Made by a program: the position numbers and the translations under genes
The notes under the pieces: model-generated
Database searches by the model: none
What the model saw: only the letters and a program-made list of their open reading frames with translations
What the model was told of the DNA's origin: nothing
Part shown: positions 1-7,292 of the stretch, one piece after another
Position numbering within the stretch: position 1 is the first letter of the stretch
How the letters are laid out: every line of letters begins with the position of its first letter
From: a virus
Length of the DNA stretch: 22,611 nucleotides
Direction: 5' to 3' (one strand)
Virus record (IMG/VR): IMGVR_UViG_3300029911_000151
Span: 1 to 22,611 of that record

Positions 1-1
1 T

Positions 2-706
2 TCTATTTGGAAAATACTAGACGCCTATTACGGCGACAACGAAGTTAAAGTATTTCAAGAAACCACCACATTCCAACCATGGGCTCTATCCAATGGGCAG
101 CAATTATTCATACAAATAGATGGTTTTCCAATGATTAAAGCAACATTTAATACGGCTAATTTTACAGATATAGCCAATGCCACAGCTATAGAATGTGCGG
201 GAGTAATCAATAGAGCCTTTACGTTAAACAATATAAACGCTTATGCTATAGATTATTTCAATCCAGAAGATTCAAATACATATTTACGTATATTTTCAAA
301 TACATACAGTTTGGCTGCGGACGTAAGGATATTGGGTGGTGAAGCTCAAAATGAGTTCCTTTTTGCTCTGTTGGTCGGAAGGTCGTTGGGAGAACTACCA
401 ACCGTTCCTACTTGGCATATAGTCCCTCAAGGCAACGGAATAGTTAGAATGACTTACTATGCTGGACCGACTCCTGATATTTCTGGGGTACAAGTAGGAG
501 ATTACCTTAATTTTTATGGTACAACAACAACTAATAGGGGTACCTGGGTTATAACAGCTATATATGTAGATCCAGTATCCAATACCTATTGGTTTGAATT
601 TTTCAATCTAAATGGAGTTACAGAGACATTTATAGAATCCACAAATACTGATTTGATGTTCTTTAGACCGGTTAGGGGAAGTGTTCAGAAGGGGTATGTA
701 GTATAA
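2..706 (+). CDS. Virion structural protein, 5'-truncated by window edge
   Basis: The frame is open from the first bases, with no stop before the first ATG at 131. That ATG falls inside a continuous stretch (FIQIDGFPMIKATFN), so the true start lies left of the window and at least 234 residues are present. The protein is rich in Asn, Thr, Tyr and Gly and alternates short hydrophobic strands, as virion beta-proteins do. A QVGDYLNFYG segment recurs in similar form (QVGDWVFIDG) in the next gene, so the two may share a fold. The stop overlaps the next ATG (TAATG at 704-708), which suggests translational coupling. I do not recognise a specific family. A role in the tail or baseplate is inferred from the neighbours only. 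Confidence 0.7.
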   Translation, partial: SIWKILDAYYGDNEVKVFQETTTFQPWALSNGQQLFIQIDGFPMIKATFNTANFTDIANATAIECAGVINRAFTLNNINAYAIDYFNPEDSNTYLRIFSNTYSLAADVRILGGEAQNEFLFALLVGRSLGELPTVPTWHIVPQGNGIVRMTYYAGPTPDISGVQVGDYLNFYGTTTTNRGTWVITAIYVDPVSNTYWFEFFNLNGVTETFIESTNTDLMFFRPVRGSVQKGYVV

Positions 707-1674
707 TGTCAGATAATTCAATACTGGTTGTATTACCTGTAACTACTACCTCTTTATCCAGGGAAGAGGGTACAGGCTCTTACCTGCACGCCTCCACTGT
801 ACACAACATAACAGACTATTCGATTACCATAGCCTCCAACCAAACCACAGCCAGCATCATAGTGACTACGGTAGACAACCACGGCCTACAAGTTGGCGAT
901 TGGGTGTTTATCGATGGAGTACAATGGCCAGTCACTTTGGTTAGTGGAGATTGGGTTATCAATGGAAACGATCCATCCATTATTTTTGCTGCGGGTAGAT
1001 TAAATGGATTATTCAGGGTCAGCATAATAGGTACCAGCACAATATTTGGTTTTAATATAGAAAATACTATTTTAGGACCGTTACCAACCCAACATATTAC
1101 CAATACAGGTACAGTGGCTGCTGTTGCACAACCAGTAAATACAGAGTTTCCGGGTCCTTATATATTTGATCCTGTCGATGGTATAAGTATAACCGATACC
1201 TCTACTGATATAGAACAATCAATTCCGGTTGGTTCCACCAATCCTGTCTTGACCGTATCATCTACAAACGGCTGGCCAAATACTCCTGGCTGGGTAGCCA
1301 TAGGATATGGTTCTAGTTATTTCGATAGGCCGATTAAATATGTAGGAGTGCAAGATTCTACCCATTTACAAATAGACCCCAACTATGTTTTTCCAAAGAA
1401 CATAAGTTCTGGTACAGACGTAACCTTACTATACAGCAAGGCTCCTTGGATTCCTCCCAATATAACGTCAGTAGGGGCTTTTTGGGCTACCGCCAATACA
1501 GCCGGAGTAAATGCAGCCATTACGGATATAACAGCCATAGTTGCTTCAGGAGTGGATTTGACCTTTGACGTTATTTATCCAGGAGATACAGGCTTGGGGG
1601 CCGCAGGTTATCCTACCAGTGGTAACGGTAAATTATCAAGTATTACGCAGGTATACGATATTAACGGGGAATAA
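706..1674 (+). CDS. Phage structural protein, 322 aa, function unknown
   Basis: The start ATG overlaps the preceding stop (TAATG) and follows an AAGGGG ribosome binding site inside the upstream gene. The protein is Ser/Thr/Gly/Asn-rich with many predicted short strands, no membrane segment and no cysteine-rich motif. A LQVGDWVFIDG segment near residues 60-72 resembles one in the upstream gene. The remainder looks like a compact beta-domain protein ending in DINGE. Its place directly before a possible tail-tube-like protein and a fibre-like protein makes a tail, neck or baseplate role likely, but this is inference. The stop is immediately followed by the next ATG, consistent with one polycistronic late transcript. 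Confidence 0.7.
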   Translation: MSDNSILVVLPVTTTSLSREEGTGSYLHASTVHNITDYSITIASNQTTASIIVTTVDNHGLQVGDWVFIDGVQWPVTLVSGDWVINGNDPSIIFAAGRLNGLFRVSIIGTSTIFGFNIENTILGPLPTQHITNTGTVAAVAQPVNTEFPGPYIFDPVDGISITDTSTDIEQSIPVGSTNPVLTVSSTNGWPNTPGWVAIGYGSSYFDRPIKYVGVQDSTHLQIDPNYVFPKNISSGTDVTLLYSKAPWIPPNITSVGAFWATANTAGVNAAITDITAIVASGVDLTFDVIYPGDTGLGAAGYPTSGNGKLSSITQVYDINGE

Positions 1675-2121
1675 ATGACCCAAGCTGCTTCCAATAAAGT
1701 AATGGGTGGTTCCCAAATACTGGTATTTATTAACGGATTTCCATGGGGAAACTGCCGTAGCATAAGGTTGCGTATCGTAAACACATCCAAAAAGCTGTTT
1801 GGATTAGATAGCGCCTTTCCTTTTGATAACATCCCTACCACAATACAGGTAGATGGAACCATAGAACTATATAAACTGGTGGGGGATGGAGGGTTGGAGG
1901 GACAAGAAATAACAGCCCCTCCTCTTTTGGTTCAAAACTCCATGTTTGCCAGCATAATTTTAATAAACAGAATAAGCCAAGAAGTGATATTTCGTTCCGA
2001 TACCTGTTTGGTCCAATCTCAAGATTGGGATATACCCTCCAGAGGTATAATTAGTGGGTCAGTAGGCTTTACGGCCATCGATTGGACCAGCGACGGTATC
2101 CAACTAGAAAGCACGATTTAA
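1675..2121 (+). CDS. Possible tail-tube-like structural protein, 148 aa
   Basis: The ATG directly follows the upstream stop, with a GGGGA ribosome binding site just before that stop. The layout of the protein recalls small tail-tube and baseplate-hub folds. An early strand pair is followed by GFPWGNCRSIRLR, then a central VDGTIELYKL strand, a loop with GLEGQEI, and a C-terminal set of strands with SQDWDIPSRGIISGSVGF. That order (central self-association strand, then a W-I-x-x-x-G-I-I-x-G turn) is seen in several myovirus tail-tube-like proteins. The assignment is pattern recognition rather than a clear motif; another beta-rich virion protein is possible. Confidence 0.5.
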   Translation: MTQAASNKVMGGSQILVFINGFPWGNCRSIRLRIVNTSKKLFGLDSAFPFDNIPTTIQVDGTIELYKLVGDGGLEGQEITAPPLLVQNSMFASIILINRISQEVIFRSDTCLVQSQDWDIPSRGIISGSVGFTAIDWTSDGIQLESTI

Positions 2122-2132
2122 AAGGATAGACT

Positions 2133-2195
2133 ATGAAAAAACAACAACTTGAAAATCCAAAAATGGCTAAAAAAGAACAAAAAGGCGGTATATAA
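2133..2195 (+). CDS. 20-aa lysine-rich small ORF, possible leader peptide
   Basis: The ORF encodes MKKQQLENPKMAKKEQKGGI. It has its own well-placed AAAGGA ribosome binding site six bases before the ATG, and its TAA overlaps the ATG of the large fibre-like gene (TAATG at 2193-2197). The end of the ORF contains the AAGGCGG that serves as ribosome binding site for that gene, so translating it would deliver ribosomes to the downstream start. It may be a translational-coupling leader rather than a functional peptide. Support is the RBS, the start/stop overlap and the gap it fills; there is no homology to lean on. Confidence 0.45.
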   Translation: MKKQQLENPKMAKKEQKGGI

Positions 2196-4504
2196 TGTCT
2201 GTACTTAGAGCGGCTGCTTTATATAGTCAACAGCGCGTAGACGTTTCTACATTGCGGCTTTTTGACGCAGGAGTGCAAGGAGATTTTGACTGTTTAGCCG
2301 GTCAAATTATGAGTGGTAGGGATCCTTTGGTGATCAGAGGGGCTACTATCAATCCAGCCGGTATTGGTGGTCCTCCTACGGCCCTACAATTAGACCTTTC
2401 CGATACAGCGCTGCTCCATTATGGAGCCACCTCTTCGGGAACCATATTTTATACAGCTGAATCAGAGCCAGTACAAATACTATCCACCACAAATCCACTA
2501 ATTGTTGGTTCCTTTACGGCAAATACAGTAAATTATGTTGGTTTGGATTTGGTCCGAATACCAGACGACACAACTGCCGACCAAGTAGCTTTTTTGATAC
2601 CCAATTTGGATCAAGAAGTATACCGCGAAACAGATACAGGGCAAATTCTACAATACCGTATTTACATTTCTACTACCCTTTTCGGTTCTAGTCCAAATGT
2701 TTGCCCGGTAGCTCAAGTCGCTGTAGATGACCGTGGCAACGTAACGAGCATAGAGGACTGCCGACCCATGTCGTTCCGGCTAGGAAGCGGTGGAGACAGT
2801 CCTAGCGCCTCAAATAGCTATGTTTGGCCTTCGTCCACCCTGCGCTTAGTAGAACCAAATATAAGTTCGACCAGCACCAGCAATAATCCATTCGTTTCTG
2901 CTGATAAGTCTATTTACAGCCAAAAAGCTTGGCAAGATGCCGTAATGTCTCGTATATGGGAAATAGGTGGTGGTAGCAATTGGTACAGCCCATCCACAGG
3001 TGCAAACGATGTTGTAACGGCCATAGGTGCTGGAGGTGGATTTACCTATGTATCTCCAACACTTACATGGACCGGAATAACTGTTGGTTTTACAAATTCA
3101 AACGCCAACTACAATACCATTACAAATGGTACTGCCGATTTAAGCGCTACAGGTAGTGTACTTTACATACTATTAGACAGAAGCGATACCAGCCCTAGTA
3201 CCGCTTTAGTTCCTGCTGTTTGTCAGTGGAACAACCTATACTTACAGGGATCTGGGACTCCTGGAATCCCATATGCTTTGGCTTGGAATTTCAACGGTAC
3301 GGTTTACGCTAGAGGAGATGGAAATCCAGTTCCTATTGTTTTAGGAGGGGTTGCTACGGTTAGCTCTGGAGGTACTGGCACTACTGGTATCGTTGAAATC
3401 TACAACGACCCCACTAGCTTATACACAAACAGTGGAACCTCCAGTACCTCCACCCCTATTGTACCGGTGATGTCTGGAGCCCATAGCGGACAAATATTAG
3501 CTCTAGGCTTAACACGTCCAGCTTCAGGAACAATAATGATTGGTGCCAATACCTATGATACTGGAGTGAGTATTGGTCAATCTGGATTTGGAACAAGTTT
3601 AACTTTAACTGGCGCTCTTAATCATCACAACTCAGTTTCATCAGGAGTTACATGGTTTCAGACAGACAACGTAATTGGTGGATATTCAGACGTGTTCCGG
3701 GGAAAAGCTGGAAATTCAACCACAAATGCCTTAATTGAGGTGGTTGGACAAACCCCTGGCGCTCAAATTAAACTAGAAAACGACTCTTCTACTTTATTGA
3801 GTTTGGTAGGAAATACAACCGCCTACCCTGCCGCTGGAACAGGAACAGGAGCTACAAATACTGGTTCTCAAATCAATACGGGGACATCAGGCCCATTGGT
3901 TCTAGTTGGAGGTGGAGTGTCAACTAGCGGTCCTGGAGTGATTTTAAATACAGAAGCAGCGTTAGTAAGTGGGAAAGCTGTGTCTATTAGAAATTTCAAC
4001 ACAGAAATAGCATCAATAGACTATCAAGGTTATATAACAAGTGCCGGAAATCTAATTCCACCTCCAGGTGTTGGTATGTGTAATTATGCATCAGCCGCCG
4101 TAAGCGTTACAAATAGTCAAAGTCATTTATGGGTAGGTTCCGTAAGTGCAAACCCCGTAACACCAATTGGCGGTGTTACAATTTCTACAACCGCTGGAGC
4201 TACAAATGGAGCACTTACAATACCAGCGACTCAGGGTACATACATAATAACCATTGGAGGGACGGCCCTTTTTTCAAGCGCTGCAAATTATACCTACTCA
4301 ATTTATAACATGACTGTTGGTTCGGCATCTTTTACTGGAACAGTCACACTAAGCTCCACGGCAACCGTCGTATTGTCTGGAGCCTATGTCTTCCAGCCAC
4401 TTGGGATTTCAAATACATTTATTATTTCATTGGTAGCTGGTCTTGCTGGACCATACACTGTCACAAGTGATAGTTTGTTTTTAATGGCACAAAGAGTGGC
4501 TTAA
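2195..4504 (+). CDS. Tail-fibre-like or receptor-binding structural protein, 769 aa
   Basis: This is the longest gene of the virion module. The first ~200 residues form a distinct N-terminal domain ending in CPVAQVAVDDRGNVTSIEDC, a layout I associate with phage baseplate or fibre attachment domains. The rest is repetitive and low-complexity, rich in Gly, Ser, Thr, Asn and Ala. It includes GGVATVSSGGTGTTG near residues 385-400; the SSGGTGTT type of motif is common in tail fibre shafts. The C-terminus (last ~130 residues) is a Thr/Ser-rich beta-domain that could be the receptor-binding tip. Translation is probably coupled to the preceding 20-codon ORF. Attachment to host receptors is the likely job, by analogy; host specificity cannot be read from the sequence. 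Confidence 0.65.
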   Translation: MSVLRAAALYSQQRVDVSTLRLFDAGVQGDFDCLAGQIMSGRDPLVIRGATINPAGIGGPPTALQLDLSDTALLHYGATSSGTIFYTAESEPVQILSTTNPLIVGSFTANTVNYVGLDLVRIPDDTTADQVAFLIPNLDQEVYRETDTGQILQYRIYISTTLFGSSPNVCPVAQVAVDDRGNVTSIEDCRPMSFRLGSGGDSPSASNSYVWPSSTLRLVEPNISSTSTSNNPFVSADKSIYSQKAWQDAVMSRIWEIGGGSNWYSPSTGANDVVTAIGAGGGFTYVSPTLTWTGITVGFTNSNANYNTITNGTADLSATGSVLYILLDRSDTSPSTALVPAVCQWNNLYLQGSGTPGIPYALAWNFNGTVYARGDGNPVPIVLGGVATVSSGGTGTTGIVEIYNDPTSLYTNSGTSSTSTPIVPVMSGAHSGQILALGLTRPASGTIMIGANTYDTGVSIGQSGFGTSLTLTGALNHHNSVSSGVTWFQTDNVIGGYSDVFRGKAGNSTTNALIEVVGQTPGAQIKLENDSSTLLSLVGNTTAYPAAGTGTGATNTGSQINTGTSGPLVLVGGGVSTSGPGVILNTEAALVSGKAVSIRNFNTEIASIDYQGYITSAGNLIPPPGVGMCNYASAAVSVTNSQSHLWVGSVSANPVTPIGGVTISTTAGATNGALTIPATQGTYIITIGGTALFSSAANYTYSIYNMTVGSASFTGTVTLSSTATVVLSGAYVFQPLGISNTFIISLVAGLAGPYTVTSDSLFLMAQRVA

Positions 4505-4527
4505 CGGAAAGGTAATTTTACTAAATT

Positions 4528-4926
4528 ATGGCTCAACCAACCACTTTACAACAATTTAACGTAGCATTATCCTCCAACGGCGCTGCCAATGGAACCGTAG
4601 TTATTCCAACAAACAACGCATCTATGACTATGGTAGGAGCTACTGTGTTCTTGAACGACAGTACCAATACCATTGGGCAAGAATGCGTTGTAACGTCTGT
4701 AGACGGGACCACCGGTACGATAGGTATACGGTTTGTACGTAATGAGCAAACTACCAACAATGACTATGGTTTCGGTGGAAGCGCCAATTACGGACCGCCT
4801 CAATATGGCAGGACTAGTTGTGCGGCTTACCTAACAGCCAATAGTGCCTACATGTTACAGCCGGCCCAGCTATTGTTTAATGGTAAATCAGACGATAGCT
4901 CAACTGCTGGCCCTCTAACAACCTAG
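4528..4926 (+). CDS. Small beta-rich virion-module protein, 132 aa, unknown
   Basis: This is the last gene of the plus-strand module. An AAAGG stretch sits upstream, but about 15 bases from the ATG, so initiation may be weak or coupled to the fibre gene 23 bases upstream. The protein is rich in Asn, Thr, Ala and Gly. It contains a segment of hydrophobic strands (MTMVGATVFLND, then VVTSVDGTTGTIGIRFV) and a glycine-rich FGGSANYGPPQYG loop. It has no membrane helix or signal peptide. It could be a decoration, fibre-tip or chaperone-like accessory protein. I do not recognise a family. It ends two bases before the stop of the convergent deformylase gene. Confidence 0.6.
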   Translation: MAQPTTLQQFNVALSSNGAANGTVVIPTNNASMTMVGATVFLNDSTNTIGQECVVTSVDGTTGTIGIRFVRNEQTTNNDYGFGGSANYGPPQYGRTSCAAYLTANSAYMLQPAQLLFNGKSDDSSTAGPLTT

Positions 4927-4928
4927 AC

Positions 4929-5375
4929 CTATTTATGGCCCTTGCTGGTCATAAGGACACCCCAAGCATGATCTATTTCATGTTGTATACATTGAGCTTT
5001 TAAGCCCGTAGCTGTGTCGGTCCATGTAGTACCATGTGGGTCTTGGTAGGTTACCTTGATTTTATCAAATCTAGATACAAACAGATAATTACCTTTATCA
5101 GATAAACACCCTTCGTATTTTTCCACCAAAACACTTCTCGGAGTTGTAACCCAGGAAGCATTTATGTATACCTTTTTGATACCGTCAATATAGGTAACAA
5201 ATACTTGTACCGGCACACCTATCTGTACGGCTGATAATCCAACTCCACCCTCTACCATTAAGGTGTCTTGAAGATTTTTGATTAAATCAAGGATTTCACT
5301 GTTAAATTCAGTAACAGGAGCCGACTTTTGGGAAAGTAACGGCTCTGATATAGAGAGAACTGGATATACAGCCAT
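4929..5375 (-). CDS. def: Peptide deformylase, 148 aa
   Basis: Peptide deformylase removes the N-formyl group from nascent bacterial-type proteins, using a metal held by one Cys and two His. All three family motifs are present. GVGLSAVQ (residues 44-51) corresponds to motif 1 (GxGxAAxQ) with Ser for the first Ala. EGCLS (88-92) carries the Cys90 ligand. QHEIDH (131-136) carries His132 and His136 with the catalytic Glu133. At 148 aa it is a little shorter than the ~165-aa bacterial enzymes and ends soon after the HEIDH helix, as known phage deformylases do. AAGGAA precedes the ATG. It lies 8 bases after the 94-aa gene, so both are probably transcribed from the promoter near 5714-5741. Confidence 0.93.
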   Translation of the reverse strand: MAVYPVLSISEPLLSQKSAPVTEFNSEILDLIKNLQDTLMVEGGVGLSAVQIGVPVQVFVTYIDGIKKVYINASWVTTPRSVLVEKYEGCLSDKGNYLFVSRFDKIKVTYQDPHGTTWTDTATGLKAQCIQHEIDHAWGVLMTSKGHK

Positions 5376-5383
5376 GGTATTCC

Positions 5384-5668
5384 TTAAGGCAAGAAACCAT
5401 CTGGAATGCTATTGTTGCTTAGATGGGCTCGTACTTCTTCTTGACTTGGAGGAAGTCCAAGGACCTGAATTTTCTTGACCCACCGAAACGCATTCATTTG
5501 TGACTCAACTGTAGGTTTAGAGGAATTGTCAAAAAAATTACTGTAAACTTTATAGACTGGCCAGCCATCTTCCTTGCGTACTAACTCTCCTCGGTACTCA
5601 GCTACTATTTTGGTACCAGTAAATGGATCATTAACAAATACTTCGTATTGTTGCTTTGGAATTGCCAT
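5384..5668 (-). CDS. Hypothetical protein, 94 aa
   Basis: This is the first gene behind the promoter at 5714-5741, with a strong AAAAGGAAG ribosome binding site. The predicted protein is soluble, with aromatic and charged residues (YEVFVNDPFTG, FRWVKKIQVLG) and a Pro-rich C-terminus. It has no membrane segment, Cys-pair or nucleotide-binding motif. It is followed after 8 bases by peptide deformylase, so the two are probably co-expressed. I do not recognise a family. Confidence that it is coding rests on the ribosome binding site, promoter and tight packing. Confidence 0.65.
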   Translation of the reverse strand: MAIPKQQYEVFVNDPFTGTKIVAEYRGELVRKEDGWPVYKVYSNFFDNSSKPTVESQMNAFRWVKKIQVLGLPPSQEEVRAHLSNNSIPDGFLP

Positions 5669-5713
5669 GTGTTTTTCTTCCTTTTAGTTTAGTTAGGTAG
5701 AGACTACCCAAGC

Positions 5714-5741
5714 ACTATACCAGACTCTCAATAAAAGTCAA
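5714..5741 (-). promoter_or_regulatory. Sigma70-like promoter P1, before the 94-aa and deformylase genes
   Basis: On the minus strand there is TTGACT (5736-5741), a 16-base spacer and TATAGT (5714-5719), close to the sigma70 consensus. The expected transcript start near 5707 lies about 38 bases before the ATG of the 94-aa gene. The -35 box overlaps the stop codon (TGA, 5738-5740) of the small membrane protein upstream, so the promoter sits at an operon boundary. It would make the two last minus-strand genes independently transcribed. Confidence 0.6.
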
Positions 5742-5848
5742 GGCTTGCGATTGGAATTGATTGCTTTTGTTAATGGGGCCAAAATAACCATTAACAACAC
5801 AGAACCAAATACAAACTCAGCGATTAATAGCTTTTTAAGCTTAAACAT
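5738..5848 (-). CDS. 36-aa single-pass membrane microprotein
   Basis: The short ORF starts with MFKLKKLLIAEFVFG and continues as a hydrophobic helix (roughly residues 7-26, SVLLMVILAPL), ending in a small basic tail (SNRKP). A basic N-terminus followed by one transmembrane helix fits a phage membrane microprotein. Its ATG overlaps the stop of the zinc-ribbon gene (TAATG at 5850-5846), the same junction type used elsewhere in this window, which supports translation. It could be a small lysis, superinfection or membrane-modulating peptide, but no function can be assigned. It fills an otherwise empty gap of about 110 bases. Confidence 0.5.
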   Translation of the reverse strand: MFKLKKLLIAEFVFGSVLLMVILAPLTKAINSNRKP

Positions 5849-6159
5849 TACGCAGCCTTACGGAATTTACAATCCGAGCAGATCAAAAACACCTTAAATC
5901 CTAGATCGTGGACATCTAATTCCCCCTCACAATTAGGGCAGGGAGGCTTAGTAGAAGGTGGTTGGTCGAATGGCTCGTCTTCTTCTTCAAACGCTTCAGG
6001 AGACCCACCCTCGGCCCTAGATAGGGCCTTTCTAGCCTTAGCTAGCTGTCGGGTTAGGTGTTTGACTTCTGACTCGAGTTCCCTCTCTCGACGACTGAGT
6101 TTTGCTTCTCTGCTTGGACGATGTTGTGTTGCTTGCCTATTGAGAGTTCCATGTGCCAT
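5848..6159 (-). CDS. Coiled-coil protein with C-terminal zinc ribbon, 103 aa
   Basis: The ATG at 6159 is chosen over an upstream in-frame TTG at 6204, because AAGAGG lies four bases before it and the extra 15 codons have no RBS. The protein has a basic N-terminus, a charged helix (about residues 15-50, with RRERELESEVKHL heptad-like pattern), an acidic/proline linker (EEEDEPFDQPP), and a C-terminal CPNC-x16-CSDC module (Cys74, 77, 94, 97) typical of a zinc ribbon. Zinc ribbons of this size often bind nucleic acid or mediate protein contacts; an oligomerising helix plus zinc ribbon would suit a small regulator. The exact role is unknown. It overlaps the 36-aa membrane gene by one base. Confidence 0.7.
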   Translation of the reverse strand: MAHGTLNRQATQHRPSREAKLSRRERELESEVKHLTRQLAKARKALSRAEGGSPEAFEEEDEPFDQPPSTKPPCPNCEGELDVHDLGFKVFLICSDCKFRKAA

Positions 6160-6213
6160 GATGCCTCTTGTATATAAATTGTCTCTACAGAAGCGACAAC
6201 CCAAGCAGAAAAG

Positions 6214-6456
6214 TTACTTCTTAACAACAGCCTCCATACGGACTATCCAGTACCCATCTCTAAAATACATCTCCAAATAGTCAAACGGTTTTCCATCACA
6301 AAGAGCGTTGTTTGGGTCCATAAGGAATGTAAGCAAAATACCCCTCTCTTCCAGACCTTGAAGAGAAAGGGGTTCTTGACAAAAACTAGACTTCAAAACA
6401 GTAGAAATTTTCTTGCTACCGTAATCCAAATCTGAGGTATAAACCTTGCGGTCCAT
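6214..6456 (-). CDS. Hypothetical protein, 80 aa
   Basis: An AAAGGAT ribosome binding site precedes the ATG. The protein is a compact, mixed-charge sequence with hydrophobic segments (GILLTFLMDPN) and aromatic C-terminal strands (YLEMYFRDGYWIVRMEAVVKK). It has no membrane helix, zinc motif or known signature. Its position between an acidic 61-aa protein and the zinc-ribbon protein, with gaps of only about 10 and 50 bases, indicates one transcript with its neighbours. Function is unknown. Confidence 0.65.
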   Translation of the reverse strand: MDRKVYTSDLDYGSKKISTVLKSSFCQEPLSLQGLEERGILLTFLMDPNNALCDGKPFDYLEMYFRDGYWIVRMEAVVKK

Positions 6457-6468
6457 TCGATCCTTTAG

Positions 6469-6654
6469 TTAGTCTGCAAATGAGAGTTCTTCTTCTTCAT
6501 CTTTTTTGGCAGGATCATCATGAGCTTCCAAACTCTCTTCCAGCCGAGTAATTACACTTTCAATAATATCTGGAATAAGTTCTTCATCTACTTTATTTTC
6601 AACCAAAACATCCTCCAAAGAGGATTCCAGCAACTTATAGGCGAGACGGTTCAT
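6469..6654 (-). CDS. Acidic helical protein, 61 aa, unknown
   Basis: AAGGAA lies seven bases before the ATG. The protein is strongly acidic and probably helical: MNRLAYKLLESSLEDVLV starts an amphipathic helix, and the C-terminus is a Glu/Asp run (KKDEEEELSFAD). Small acidic phage proteins of this type often bind or mimic nucleic-acid-interacting host proteins, but nothing in the sequence identifies a target. It sits 8 bases downstream of the membrane-anchored gene and 12 bases before the 80-aa gene. Confidence 0.6.
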   Translation of the reverse strand: MNRLAYKLLESSLEDVLVENKVDEELIPDIIESVITRLEESLEAHDDPAKKDEEEELSFAD

Positions 6655-6662
6655 GTTTTTCC

Positions 6663-7292
6663 TTAAAATGTTATACTTGCTTGAATTCCTACGTTTTTTT
6701 GCTTATCCGCATAAATTCCCAACCAAATGGGACCTACAATGCGTCTATCTAATTGCAACCCAAAGTTTATATTGTCTTTAGTTGGAGTCTGAGTTACGTT
6801 CAGGCCAGCATAGATCCCCAACCGCCAGTTTAATGGATCATTTGTTACGGTAACAGTGTTGATTTTGGTATCTTTATCTATGGTTTTTGTATCTGTAGCT
6901 ACTTTAGTTTCGGTGGTAGGAATGGATGCTGTTTGATTTTTGTTACTGTAGTCTGTTTGGTTGTTCCAGTCAATGGTTTTCTTTATGGTTACGTTACCTT
7001 GAGGATCCTTATGCTCTTCCACGACTACATGACCGGACCTATGAACCTCTTGGGCTTTCTCTTCATTCTTTATGGTAGGAGTGGTCGTGACCTGGGTTGT
7101 AACGGTTTGACCTACAGTCTTATCGTCATTTTTAATGATTTGTTGCTGTACGGTCTTTAATGGCTTAGACATCTTACCAGTACCAAAACCTATTAAAAAC
7201 ATAACTATAAGAGCTACGGTAATTCCACCAAGCTTCTTCCAATTAGTCTTTAAATAAGCTAAAATGTCTGTCAATATAGTAACTTCACTCAT
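6663..7292 (-). CDS. Membrane-anchored protein with C-terminal beta-strand domain, 209 aa
   Basis: One transmembrane helix (about residues 21-38, LGGITVALIVMFLIGFGTG) follows a short cytoplasmic-type N-terminus, so most of the protein would lie outside the inner membrane. The middle (about 40-150) is a low-complexity Thr/Lys/Val/Gln segment, possibly an extended stalk. The last ~60 residues alternate hydrophobic and polar residues (WRLGIYAGLN, then FGLQLDRRI, then GPIWLGIYAD) and end in GIQASITF, an aromatic end reminiscent of outer-membrane beta-strands. This could be an envelope-spanning or spanin-like protein, but that is a guess. The ATG overlaps the ClpP-like stop (TAATG), so it is translationally coupled to the protease. 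Confidence 0.65.
   Translation of the reverse strand: MSEVTILTDILAYLKTNWKKLGGITVALIVMFLIGFGTGKMSKPLKTVQQQIIKNDDKTVGQTVTTQVTTTPTIKNEEKAQEVHRSGHVVVEEHKDPQGNVTIKKTIDWNNQTDYSNKNQTASIPTTETKVATDTKTIDKDTKINTVTVTNDPLNWRLGIYAGLNVTQTPTKDNINFGLQLDRRIVGPIWLGIYADKQKNVGIQASITF

Noticed and set aside
4863-4945. GGCC-containing inverted repeats near the convergent stops as a bidirectional terminator
   Set aside because: The stems are only four base pairs with loops above 20 bases and no T-tracts.
6166-6200. TTGTCG-17-TATATA promoter-like sequence before the zinc-ribbon gene
   Set aside because: The predicted start would fall inside or next to the AAGAGG ribosome binding site, and the -35 box is poor. The gene is probably transcribed from further upstream with its neighbours.
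6160-6204. 15-codon extension of the zinc-ribbon gene starting at TTG and containing CRFC
   Set aside because: The TTG start has no RBS, while the ATG at 6159 has AAGAGG. The extra CxxC is a tempting second zinc site, but probably chance.
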